Origin: an uncultured Actinomycetaceae bacterium
GTDB lineage: Bacteria; Actinomycetota; Actinomycetes; Actinomycetales; Actinomycetaceae
Length of the DNA stretch: 64,000 bases
Assembly (NCBI GenBank): GCA_902464405.1
Contig: CABQJD010000004.1
Coordinates: 62,001 to 126,000, forward strand
Direction: 5' to 3'
The position numbers were made by a program, and so were the translations under genes. Positions 28,813 through 37,131 of the stretch are shown piece by piece (within the stretch, counting starts at the first letter, position 1; each line of letters starts with the position of its first letter). The notes beneath the pieces were generated by a model that saw nothing but the letters and a program-made list of their open reading frames with translations, did no database searches and had not been told where the DNA came from.

Positions 28813-29478
28813 ATGAATGACAATTCGATGCTCATGCTCGCTGCCAATACAACGGTTCGCCGCGAACTTGAGATTAAACGCTCCAGGTTTATCGCGACCG
28901 TCACAAGAGCTGAATCCTCGGAAGAAGCGCGCGCATTTATTGATGCGATACGCAGCGAATTTCCCGATGCCCGCCACCACTGCAGTGCTTTTTCCGTGAC
29001 GCCTCCTCGCTGCCCAAATCCAATTCTTCACTCTTCTGACGACGGTGAGCCTTCTGGCACGGCAGGCCGCCCTATGCTTGACGTCCTCATTGGCAGCCGC
29101 ATTTCCAATATATGCGTAGTCGTCACGCGCTATTTCGGCGGCACTCTCCTTGGAACAGGAGGTCTGGTGCGCGCATATTCCGATGCAGTGCGTGCAGCCC
29201 TGCAATCCGCTCCTCTCATACAAACCCAGCAAGCACACATCTTTTCCGTTTCACTACCCCATGCCACAGCAGGAAAATTCGAGGCAGATATGCGGATATT
29301 GAACTACAGCATCACTTCCGTTGATTACGAATCTTCGCACGTAGCTATCCGTTGCGCCGTCACTCCTGCACAGCTCAGCACATTTCTTGCCGACGTCGCA
29401 GCGCTCACTTCTGGAGAAAGTACACCAATAGATGAGGGGCAAATCACATACGAATATCCCGTCTCTCCGCTTGCGTGA
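28813..29478 (+). CDS. YigZ / IMPACT family protein
   Basis: The 221-residue product has the UPF0029 N-terminal domain with ELEIKRSRFIATVTR, HHCSAFSV, and SDDGEPSGTAGRPMLDVL (a hallmark of the YigZ family), then VVVTRYFGGTLLGTGGLVRAYSDAV. These proteins resemble eukaryotic IMPACT and bind nucleic acid or ribosome factors; their exact bacterial role is not established. I start at ATG 28813. It lacks a ribosome site, but CATAAT (28801-28806) is placed 6 nt upstream, as for a leaderless message. Divergent from rpmF. Confidence 0.88.
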   Translation: MNDNSMLMLAANTTVRRELEIKRSRFIATVTRAESSEEARAFIDAIRSEFPDARHHCSAFSVTPPRCPNPILHSSDDGEPSGTAGRPMLDVLIGSRISNICVVVTRYFGGTLLGTGGLVRAYSDAVRAALQSAPLIQTQQAHIFSVSLPHATAGKFEADMRILNYSITSVDYESSHVAIRCAVTPAQLSTFLADVAALTSGESTPIDEGQITYEYPVSPLA

Positions 29479-29502
29479 AACATAGCGAGCCGCGTAGATT
29501 AT

Positions 29503-29544
29503 TCACAAGAAAGAAAGTTTAATAATAAACTTTTCCACTTGTGA
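29503..29544. promoter_or_regulatory. 42-bp nested dyad upstream of the cys leader
   Basis: Outer arms TCACAAG (29503-29509) and CTTGTGA (29538-29544) and inner arms AAAGTTTA (29514-29521) and TAAACTTT (29526-29533) share one centre. The AT-rich centre contains TAATAAT, a plausible -10. It lies 46 nt before the leader ORF. It could be an operator for a sulfur-responsive regulator or a terminator for yigZ; no T-run follows, which favours an operator. Confidence 0.5.
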
Positions 29545-29589
29545 CGATGCGAGCGCGTATCTCACACATATATTTTGAGAGGAGCAGCA

Positions 29590-29640
29590 ATGTTTACATA
29601 TACCTACACAGCAGCTCCCTCTTTCTGTTTGTGTCTCTAG
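29590..29640 (+). CDS. 16-residue leader peptide with Cys codons (putative cysteine attenuator)
   Basis: The ORF encodes MFTYTYTAAPSFCLCL. AGAGGAG lies 6 nt before the ATG, the strongest ribosome site in the region. Two of its last four sense codons are TGT (Cys), and the stop codon runs into the 5' arm of a hairpin (29639-29687). It lies 188 nt before cysK. Cysteine-rich upstream ORFs that control sulfur genes through ribosome stalling are known in mycobacteria. The same logic is inferred here: low Cys-tRNA would stall the ribosome at the Cys codons and change folding of the leader RNA. Confidence 0.55.
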   Translation: MFTYTYTAAPSFCLCL

Positions 29641-29687
29641 GACGCCGGCCTTAGCTTTGTGCGCATTTTGCGTATGCACGGCGTCCT
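29639..29687 (+). promoter_or_regulatory. Hairpin overlapping the leader ORF stop codon
   Basis: AGGACGCCG (29639-29647) pairs with CGGCGTCCT (29679-29687), with an inner GTGC/GCAC stem. The first two bases are the last bases of the leader stop codon, so a ribosome on the leader end would melt or block it. No long T-run follows (TAAATCTGCTC), so Rho-dependent or translational control is more likely than intrinsic termination. A second small hairpin, GAGGG/CCCTC, lies near 29731-29747. Confidence 0.5.
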
Positions 29688-29828
29688 AAATCTGCTCTTC
29701 ACGCGTCTTTAGATGCTCTTGGTTATCTTGAGGGCTATATTCCCTCGTACTAATTGCACACAGAACGCGTCACACACTAGAGAAGCCACACATACCGGCT
29801 ACCAAAATAACAATTTTAAGGAGAAAAA

Positions 29829-30764
29829 ATGACCCTCTATTCGTCGATTACAGAAATCACTGGCAACACTCCCCTCCTGCGTCTCAATCGCATCTCTAAA
29901 GATTCACCGGCAAACATCTTTGGAAAACTCGAATTCTATAACCCTGCATCATCAGTAAAAGATCGTATTGGCGTGGCAATTGTAGACGCCGCGGAAAAAG
30001 CGGGAGCCTTGAAGCCAGGAGGAACAATCGTAGAAGCAACCTCTGGCAACACTGGAATTGCTCTAGCTTGGGTCGGAGCTGCACGCGGATATAAAGTAAT
30101 TCTCACCATGCCCGCATCGATGAGCAAAGAACGTCGCGCATTGCTTCGCGGTTTCGGAGCTGAGCTAGTCCTCACCGAACCTTCTAAAGGTATGCAAGGA
30201 GCTGTGGCTAAAGCAGAAGAAATCGTCACTGCACAACCAAATGCTATTTTAGCTTCCCAGTTTAAAAACGAAGCAAACCCAGCAATTCACGAAGCCACCA
30301 CCGGCCCAGAAATCTGGAAAGATCTTGACGGAAAAGTGGATGCCTTCGTCAGCGCTTTCGGTACAGGCGGCACAATCTCTGGAGTCGGGCATTTCTTACG
30401 CAAGAAAAACCCAGATATCTATATTGCAGCCGTTGAACCGAGCGATTCTCCTCTACTCTCCCAAGGAAAAGCAGGCTCACACAAAATACAGGGTATCGGT
30501 GCAAATTTCGTACCACACACTCTCGATACTTCTATCTACGATGAAATCATCACAGCAGAATTTGATGATGCTCTTCAGACAGCGCGCCAAGCAGCGCACG
30601 AGGAAGGCGTGCTAGCAGGGCTTTCTGGCGGCGCAGCTATCTGGGCTGCTCTAGAACTCGGCAAGCGCCCTGAGTTTGCAGGAAAAAATATCGTGACGAT
30701 AGTGCCCGATTTCGGCGAACGCTATGTAAGTACCGCTCTATTTGAAGGCTTTGTTCAGGAGTAA
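29829..30764 (+). CDS. cysK: Cysteine synthase A (O-acetylserine sulfhydrylase)
   Basis: The 311-residue PLP enzyme makes cysteine from O-acetylserine and sulfide. The PLP lysine lies in NPASSVKDRIGVAI (about residue 43), the substrate loop is TSGNTGIALAW, and the phosphate-binding segment is SAFGTGGTISGVGHFL. AAGGAG lies 6-7 nt before the ATG. It is followed after 7 nt by the serine acetyltransferase that makes its substrate; the two proteins form the cysteine synthase complex. The transcript probably includes the leader ORF upstream. Confidence 0.97.
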   Translation: MTLYSSITEITGNTPLLRLNRISKDSPANIFGKLEFYNPASSVKDRIGVAIVDAAEKAGALKPGGTIVEATSGNTGIALAWVGAARGYKVILTMPASMSKERRALLRGFGAELVLTEPSKGMQGAVAKAEEIVTAQPNAILASQFKNEANPAIHEATTGPEIWKDLDGKVDAFVSAFGTGGTISGVGHFLRKKNPDIYIAAVEPSDSPLLSQGKAGSHKIQGIGANFVPHTLDTSIYDEIITAEFDDALQTARQAAHEEGVLAGLSGGAAIWAALELGKRPEFAGKNIVTIVPDFGERYVSTALFEGFVQE

Positions 30765-30771
30765 TATACGC

Positions 30772-31389
30772 ATGGCACTTGGCAGCAAAGCAACTAGAAG
30801 TAAAATAGGCGCTATGACCGATGTCGCATCCCTCTATTCAGAACTTAAAGAAGATTTGCACGCAGCATTGTGCAACGATCCAGCTGCGCGATCTGCTTTA
30901 GAAGTCGCATTGGTCTATCCAGGTGTTCACGCAGTATGGGCGTACCGTCTCGCCCATCGAATGTGGAAAAAGAACGATCATCTTAAGCTGCCTGCGCGCA
31001 TTCTCTCGCAAGTTACGCGCGCGATCACTGGTATCGAAATCCATCCAGGAGCAACTCTTGGGCGGCGCCTATTTATCGATCATGGCATGGGGGTGGTGAT
31101 CGGAGAAACCGCCGAAGTTGGCGAAGACGTGACGATTTATCATGGAACGACGCTCGGCGGCACCACCCTCAACAAAGGCAAGCGTCACCCTACTGTCGGT
31201 TCGAACGTCGTGATCGGATCGGGAGCGAAAGTGCTGGGCAATATTACCATTGGTGACGGCGCTCAAATCGGCGCAAATGCTGTAGTAGTGAAAGACGTCC
31301 CACCCCACAATATCGCCGTCGGTATCCCTGCTTGTAATCGGCAAACCGCTAGCACAAAATCACATATCGACCCCGCGATATATATCTAG
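30772..31389 (+). CDS. cysE: Serine O-acetyltransferase
   Basis: The product is 205 residues, the short actinobacterial/plastid-type CysE. An N-terminal helical domain (AARSALEVALVYPGVHAVWAYR) is followed by left-handed beta-helix hexapeptide repeats with IDHGMGVVIGETAEVGEDV and GTTLGGTTLNKGKRHPTV. It acetylates serine for CysK. I choose ATG 30772 because AGGAG lies 10 nt upstream; an internal ATG at 30814 (MTDVASLYSE) is also possible. The C-terminus lacks a long tail but ends in a hydrophobic Ile, as in CysE proteins that dock into CysK. Confidence 0.95.
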   Translation: MALGSKATRSKIGAMTDVASLYSELKEDLHAALCNDPAARSALEVALVYPGVHAVWAYRLAHRMWKKNDHLKLPARILSQVTRAITGIEIHPGATLGRRLFIDHGMGVVIGETAEVGEDVTIYHGTTLGGTTLNKGKRHPTVGSNVVIGSGAKVLGNITIGDGAQIGANAVVVKDVPPHNIAVGIPACNRQTASTKSHIDPAIYI

Positions 31390-31425
31390 TTTGTTACTAG
31401 CAAAAAGTACGCAGCGCACACGCCT

Positions 31426-31878
31426 TTACTGACGTGCGTTTTCGTATGCCGTCATCATCTCGATACGGCTCTGATGGCGAGATTGCGGATCGTAGCCAGT
31501 CGCTAGGAAAATATCCACAAATTTTGCGGCTTCTTCGATCGTATGTTGCCGAGCACCGAGCGCCATAATGTTTGCATTGTTGTGCTCTCTCGCAAGCTCC
31601 GCAGTGCTCGCGTTCCATACAAGAGCTGCACGAACACCATCGACTAAATTTGCAGCCATTTGCTCACCGTTACCGCTCCCACCAATCACAATACCGAGCG
31701 AACCAGGATCATCAACAACTGCCTGCGCACAATCAATACACACTGGCGGATAAGCGTCCATCTTATCGTAAGTTTTATATCCATGATCGATGATGCAATG
31801 CCCAGCTGCCTCAAGGCGCTGAATCAGATATTCTCGCAGTTCGAAACCAGCATGATCTGCCGCAATGTGAATACGCAT
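31426..31878 (-). CDS. rpiB: Ribose-5-phosphate isomerase B
   Basis: The 150-residue product starts MRIHIAADHAGFELREYL and has IVIGGSGNGEQMAANLVDGVRAALVWN and EHNNANIMALGARQ, all RpiB/LacAB family signatures. It interconverts ribose-5-phosphate and ribulose-5-phosphate. Actinobacterial RpiB uses an active-site Glu, here in SGNGEQMAAN, where LacAB-type RpiB has Cys. The frame extends to 31920, but the ATG at 31878 starts at the conserved first strand. Convergent with cysE. Confidence 0.95.
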   Translation of the reverse strand: MRIHIAADHAGFELREYLIQRLEAAGHCIIDHGYKTYDKMDAYPPVCIDCAQAVVDDPGSLGIVIGGSGNGEQMAANLVDGVRAALVWNASTAELAREHNNANIMALGARQHTIEEAAKFVDIFLATGYDPQSRHQSRIEMMTAYENARQ

Positions 31879-31931
31879 GCTTACAGCATAATACCTATAG
31901 CTCCCATATAGGCAATGCACTGCACTCCATG

Positions 31932-31999
31932 TTTATAAATGGACTCAAGATTTATAAATAGTTTTATAAACGGTTCAAGATTTATAAACAAATTCAAGA
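31932..31999. repeat. AT-rich iteron-like direct repeats between rpiB and the M13 peptidase gene
   Basis: Units of the pattern TTTATAAA + 4-6 nt + TCAAGA occur at 31932-31950, 31963-31980 and 31981-31999, with a partial TTTATAAATAG at 31951-31961. The core TTTATAAA is itself a palindrome. The array lies in the divergent promoter region (rpiB minus, peptidase plus). Confidence 0.7.
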
Positions 32000-32069
32000 T
32001 TTTCATTTCTAGCAGAATGCCAGACAATCCCCAGCTGCACTTTATAAAAGACAAGGTAGACTTACACAC

Positions 32070-34121
32070 ATGAATAATTCCACAGTATCAACGCACGATA
32101 TTATTGCGGATCTGAGCAGCTCGATCCGCCCGCAGGATGATTTTTTCCGCTACGTGAATGGCTCGTGGCTGAACTCCACGGAAATTCCAGCCGATCAAAC
32201 CTCTGCCGGATCGTTTATCGACTTGCGCAACGAAGCAGAGCGGCAAGTTCGTGAAATAATCGAAAATCTTGGTGCAGAGGCAGACCGCGCACAGGCTCCT
32301 CAGCTCAACGCATCTTCTACCCAAGCCAGCGCCGATCTGAGCGAAGCAGAAAAAATAGGAATCCTGTATTCCTCTTTTATGGAAGAAGAGCGCATTGATG
32401 CACTTCAAGCCCGCCCAGCTGCCGCCGATCTTGAACTTATTAACGCCTGCACAAATAAAGCGCAGTTAGCGCGCACTGTAGGGATCCTCTATCGAACCGG
32501 TATTTCTGCACCGTTTTTCGTAGAGATTGACGCCAACCGCAATTCGCCTGACGATTACATCGCATGGATTGGCCAAAGTGGACTAGGGCTTCCGGACGAA
32601 GCCTACTACCGCGCACCAGAGCATGCAGATACTCTCGCAGCTTATCGAGAGTTTATTCCGAAACTCTACAGTCTCGTCACTGGCGTTGACGCCGAAACAG
32701 CTCAAGGCGCAACGAGCACAATTCTTGAGCTGGAAACGCAATTCGCTGCACATCATTTCACAGTTGTAGAAGAACGAGATGTTGAGAAAACAAACAACGT
32801 GATGAGTCGAGAAAGCTTTTTCGCATCGGCTAAAGGCTTTGAATGGGAAGCTGCTTTTGCAGAAATCGGTCTAACTGAGCACAATTCTCCAGAACTGCTC
32901 ATCTACACCCCACGAGCTCTCACAGGATTTGCGGAGGTTTGGGAGGCTGCCAGCCTTGACGATCTTAAGATTTACCTCTCATGGCGAGTTGCGACTGCAC
33001 GAGCACCATTTTTAAGCTCTGAAATAGTAGCTACACATTTTGATTTCTATGGAAAGACGCTTTCGGGGCAGGAACAACTACGTGACCGTTGGAAGCGAGC
33101 CGTAGGCTTCATCAGCAGCATTATGGGCGAAGCAGTAGGGCGTATATATGTGCACAAGCACTTCCCACCCGAATACAAGACCCAGATGGAGCAGCTCGTT
33201 GCCGATCTACTCGAAGCCTATCGTCAATCCATCACTAATCTCGATTGGATGACGAACGAAACAAAACAAAAAGCGCTGGAAAAACTTGCGGCATTCACTC
33301 CCAAAATCGCATACCCAGACGTTTGGAAAGATTACTCGGCACTTTGCGTCACTGCGGGAAATCTTGTAGAGAATGTGCGCCTTGCCAACTCGTTTGAAAA
33401 TCAGCGAGATATTGCTAAACTCGGCACTCCAGTGGATCGCAGTGAATGGTTTATGACGCCTCAAACCGTCAATGCCTATTACAACCCTACAATGAACGAA
33501 ATAGTATTCCCAGCAGCGATTTTACAACCGCCATTTTTCCGAGCTAATGCCGATGCCGCATGGAACTACGGCTCGATCGGAGCCGTCATCGGGCATGAAA
33601 TCGGGCATGGCTTTGACGATCAAGGCAGTAAATACGACGGTACAGGTAAACTCAACAACTGGTGGACGCAAGGCGATCTAGAAGAGTTTAAGCAACGAAC
33701 ATCAGCGCTCGTAGAGCAATATAATGCCTATGTGCCCAAACAGCTTGGTGCAGATTCTGCGCATCACGTGCAAGGAGACCTGACGCTCGGTGAAAATATC
33801 GGAGACTTGGGCGGAGTGACTATCGCCCTCAAAGCATATGCTATTGCTATGCAGCGCGAAGGGCTCACGAGCGCCGAAAAAGCTCCCGTTATTGACGGTC
33901 TCACAGGAATTCAGCGTTTCTTTATCTCGTATGCGCTGAGCTGGCAGGAAAAACGCCGCACTGAATTTGTGATTCAGCTACTCGCCACAGATCCACATTC
34001 TCCTGCAGAATTCCGATGCAATGGCATAGTAAAAAACGTAGATGCCTTTGCGCAGGCATTCGATGTACGCGAAGGCGATGAACTCTACCTCGCTCCAGAA
34101 AAACGTGTACGGATCTGGTAA
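32070..34121 (+). CDS. pepO: M13-family zinc metallopeptidase (neprilysin/PepO-like)
   Basis: The 683-residue protein has the zinc site GHEIGHGFDDQGSKYDGTGK (HExxH), the downstream ENIGDLGG (third ligand Glu and Asp) and NAYYNPTMNEIVFPAAILQPP just before, the full M13 pattern. No signal peptide is visible, so it is probably a cytosolic oligopeptidase that trims peptides, unlike the membrane-bound animal relatives. TAGACT (32057-32062) lies 7 nt before the ATG, suggesting a leaderless mRNA. A second peptidase gene, pepN, follows on the same strand. Confidence 0.94.
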   Translation: MNNSTVSTHDIIADLSSSIRPQDDFFRYVNGSWLNSTEIPADQTSAGSFIDLRNEAERQVREIIENLGAEADRAQAPQLNASSTQASADLSEAEKIGILYSSFMEEERIDALQARPAAADLELINACTNKAQLARTVGILYRTGISAPFFVEIDANRNSPDDYIAWIGQSGLGLPDEAYYRAPEHADTLAAYREFIPKLYSLVTGVDAETAQGATSTILELETQFAAHHFTVVEERDVEKTNNVMSRESFFASAKGFEWEAAFAEIGLTEHNSPELLIYTPRALTGFAEVWEAASLDDLKIYLSWRVATARAPFLSSEIVATHFDFYGKTLSGQEQLRDRWKRAVGFISSIMGEAVGRIYVHKHFPPEYKTQMEQLVADLLEAYRQSITNLDWMTNETKQKALEKLAAFTPKIAYPDVWKDYSALCVTAGNLVENVRLANSFENQRDIAKLGTPVDRSEWFMTPQTVNAYYNPTMNEIVFPAAILQPPFFRANADAAWNYGSIGAVIGHEIGHGFDDQGSKYDGTGKLNNWWTQGDLEEFKQRTSALVEQYNAYVPKQLGADSAHHVQGDLTLGENIGDLGGVTIALKAYAIAMQREGLTSAEKAPVIDGLTGIQRFFISYALSWQEKRRTEFVIQLLATDPHSPAEFRCNGIVKNVDAFAQAFDVREGDELYLAPEKRVRIW

Positions 34122-34293
34122 ACACTGAGGCACTGTGCCTCATCACATCAAGAGTAGTACTTCAGATACTCTCTACGCTGTTTTGGCTCGACGCACGCAC
34201 ATCGATACACTCGATAGAGTGATCCCGAGCTTAAACAGCACGCCAACGAGGCATATGCCCGTAAGCTCTCCCATTTAATACGAAAGGACTATT

Positions 34294-36867
34294 GTGGCAG
34301 GCGAAAATCTTACTCGCATCGAAACAGAAAAACGTGCTGCTCTTATCAGCACGCACACCTATAATGTTGAACTTGATCTTACGACTAGTCCAGATACTTT
34401 CCGCTCTATTTCTACAGTTACGTTTTCCGCTGCAGATTCTGGCGAAGAAACCTGGATTGATCTCATTGCACAATCGGTGCAGCGCATAGTGCTAAATGGG
34501 ATTGAGCTAGATCCTGCAAGCTATCAGGATTCTCGTATTCCACTGCCAAATTTGCAGGAAGAAAATACACTAACTGTTGATGCTACCTGTATCTACTCAC
34601 ATTCTGGTGAAGGTCTGCATCGAGCAACAGATCCCGTTGATGGCGAGGTCTATCTTTACAGCCAGTTCGAAGTGCCAGATGCGCGCCGTATGTATGCAGT
34701 CTTTGAGCAGCCAGACCTCAAAGCAGAATTCACCTTCAGCTTCATTGCTCCTGATTACTGGAACGTCTTTTCCGTTTCTCCGACGCCAAAGCCGACTCCT
34801 GTACGAGAAGGCGTTGCGCGCTGGGATTTCACACCAACTGAGCGCATTTCCAGCTATCTCACCTGCTGTATTGCTGGCCCTTATGAAGGAACTACTGGCT
34901 CATACACGTCAGTAGATGGGCGGAATATCCCAATGGGCGCATATTGCCGCCGTTCACTGCTCCCTTACTTTGACGGCGACGAAGTGATCGAGATAACCAA
35001 GCAAGGTATGCCGTTCTATGAAACACAGTACAAGCAGCCATACCCCTTCCGTAAATACGACCAGATTTTTGTGCCTGAATACAATATGGGAGCAATGGAA
35101 CACCCTGGATGTGTGACGATTCTCGATGATTACGTATTTCGTTCAAAGCCTACGCAGGCTCTTGTAGAACGCCGCGCAATCACGATTTTGCACGAGCTTG
35201 CCCATATGTGGTTTGGCGATCTTGTGACGATGAAATGGTGGAACGATCTGTGGCTCAACGAGAGTTTCGCAGAGTATATGAGCCATGTTGCTACTGCCGA
35301 GACTACTCGCTGGACAGACGCATGGGTCACGTTTAACTCCTCTGAAAAGCTCCACGCACAGCGCCAAGACCAGCTTCCTTCTACGCACCCAATTGCTGCT
35401 GTGATTAACGATCTTGAAGATACAATGGTGAACTTCGATGGGATTACCTATGGCAAGGGCGCTTCTGTATTCCAACAGCTCGTTGCATACGTAGGCTGGG
35501 ATGCATTTATCACAGGCGTGCAGAAGTATCTGGCAAAGAAAGCATGGAGCAACGCTACGCTAGACGATCTTCTCGTAGAACTTTCTGCCTCTTCAGGGCG
35601 CGATCTTGAAGCGTGGAGTAAGGTATGGCTCGAAGAAGCTGGAATCAACACATTTACTCCCCGTTTCTCCCTTGATTCTGAAGGGGTAATCACCAAGTTT
35701 GAACTTATTCAAAGCTCGGATGGACGCGCCTCGCTACGCCCTCATCGCATCGGTGTTGGCTTCTATGAGCTTAATGGTAAATCACTGGAATGTACGGCAC
35801 ATATTGAGATAGATGCACTCTCGGAAGTAACGCCTGCACCTGAACTGGTTGGCTTGCGTCGCCCAGCAGTTATTCTTCTCAATGATGGCGATCTCACCTA
35901 TACGAAAGTACGAATGGATGACGATTCATTTGCCTTCGCCTCTGAGCATATCAACGATTTTTCCGACCGTTTAGCACGTACACTCGTACTCGATAATGCG
36001 TGGGATATGTGTCGTGACGCCGAAATGCCAGCACGTGATTTTGCACGCCTCGCATTGTGCGCTTTGAGAACTGAAGATCACGGAACTGTGTTGCGATATT
36101 TGCTCACTCAGCTACTCACAGCAGCTACGCTCTACTCGGATCTCGATAGCCGCGAAGAGTTGGAATTTGCCGTGACGACTGCACTATTTGAACTTTCTGC
36201 ACATACTGAACCAGGATCAGATCGTCAGCTCCAAATCACAAGTGCAGCAATTTCCATGGCTCGCACACAGCAGCAACTCGATACAATTGCGAGCTGGCTG
36301 GAAGATGGGGGCGCTCACGCTCCTGAAGGTCTCGTTATGGATGCTAATATGCGCTGGAAAGTGATCAACCGTTTAGCTGAAAAGAATCTTATTGACGAAG
36401 CAGCCATTGAAAAAGAACTGCACGAACGAGACAACACTGCATCGGGCGCAGCGAACGCTGCGCGCGCTAAGGCGGGAATATCGACTTCGAGCGCAAAGGC
36501 TAACGCATGGGCAGATATTATCGGCGGCACTGTACCAAATTCTGTGCAGCGCGCTGGCGCTTCAGGCTTCGGGTGCGGTGAACCTGAATTGCTCGTACCG
36601 TACGTGCAAGCGTATTTCGATGAGGTAGAAAACCAGTGGAACAATCGAACCAAAGAGATTGCTTCCAATATGATCGAGTACGCTTTCCCGATTGAGCTCA
36701 CAGGGCGCACAGATTTGGGAGTCGATCTTCTTGATGCTGGCACGCAATGGATGCATTCTCATACCGACAGTGCGCCAGCGCTCGTTCGTTTAATCTCCGA
36801 GCAGCTGGATGCTGCTCAGCGCGCGAAGCGAGCTCAAGAGTGCAGCGCTTCCCACGCGCGCGCATAG
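34294..36867 (+). CDS. pepN: Aminopeptidase N (M1 family)
   Basis: The 857-residue cytosolic aminopeptidase has a zinc-binding HELAHMWFGDLVTMKWWND followed by LNESFAEY (HExxH-18-E). The substrate-binding exopeptidase motif is GAMEH rather than the classical GAMEN. The C-terminal ERAP1-like helical domain (from about residue 520) is present. GTG start with AAAGGA 5 nt upstream. It releases N-terminal amino acids from peptides, complementing the M13 peptidase just upstream. Two strong terminator-type hairpins follow. Confidence 0.95.
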   Translation: MAGENLTRIETEKRAALISTHTYNVELDLTTSPDTFRSISTVTFSAADSGEETWIDLIAQSVQRIVLNGIELDPASYQDSRIPLPNLQEENTLTVDATCIYSHSGEGLHRATDPVDGEVYLYSQFEVPDARRMYAVFEQPDLKAEFTFSFIAPDYWNVFSVSPTPKPTPVREGVARWDFTPTERISSYLTCCIAGPYEGTTGSYTSVDGRNIPMGAYCRRSLLPYFDGDEVIEITKQGMPFYETQYKQPYPFRKYDQIFVPEYNMGAMEHPGCVTILDDYVFRSKPTQALVERRAITILHELAHMWFGDLVTMKWWNDLWLNESFAEYMSHVATAETTRWTDAWVTFNSSEKLHAQRQDQLPSTHPIAAVINDLEDTMVNFDGITYGKGASVFQQLVAYVGWDAFITGVQKYLAKKAWSNATLDDLLVELSASSGRDLEAWSKVWLEEAGINTFTPRFSLDSEGVITKFELIQSSDGRASLRPHRIGVGFYELNGKSLECTAHIEIDALSEVTPAPELVGLRRPAVILLNDGDLTYTKVRMDDDSFAFASEHINDFSDRLARTLVLDNAWDMCRDAEMPARDFARLALCALRTEDHGTVLRYLLTQLLTAATLYSDLDSREELEFAVTTALFELSAHTEPGSDRQLQITSAAISMARTQQQLDTIASWLEDGGAHAPEGLVMDANMRWKVINRLAEKNLIDEAAIEKELHERDNTASGAANAARAKAGISTSSAKANAWADIIGGTVPNSVQRAGASGFGCGEPELLVPYVQAYFDEVENQWNNRTKEIASNMIEYAFPIELTGRTDLGVDLLDAGTQWMHSHTDSAPALVRLISEQLDAAQRAKRAQECSASHARA

Positions 36868-36893
36868 CTCGCTTAAAGTCCACATACAGAAAC

Positions 36894-36956
36894 CAACTGC
36901 GGCTCTTTGTGTTTTACAGATTTAGAGATTTAGTAAAACACAGAGAGCCGCAGTTG
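36894..36956. terminator. Long hairpin downstream of pepN
   Basis: CAACTGCGGCTCT... (36894-36917) pairs almost perfectly with 36933-36956, giving a stem of about 23 bp closed by a 15-nt loop. No T-run follows directly on the plus strand. It may be part of a bidirectional terminator pair between pepN and malQ. Confidence 0.7.
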
Positions 36957-36987
36957 CACTTGGGCGTTTGCACTTGAGGGAGAGGGC

Positions 36988-37020
36988 AGGGCTTTTCAAA
37001 GTTTGAAAAGCCCTTTCATA
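36988..37020. terminator. Intrinsic terminator between convergent pepN and malQ
   Basis: GGGCTTTTCAAA (36989-37000) pairs perfectly with TTTGAAAAGCCC (37002-37013). TTTCATATCTTTC follows on the plus strand. Confidence 0.75.
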
Positions 37021-37131
37021 TCTTTCGTAAGCTTTCAACCCTTTAGCTTGCGAGCTCTCTCGCCAAATCTTCTAATGAACTTTTTAGCGAATTTTTTACG
37101 AGCCTTCAACCCCGCTCCTGAATCTTAAAAA

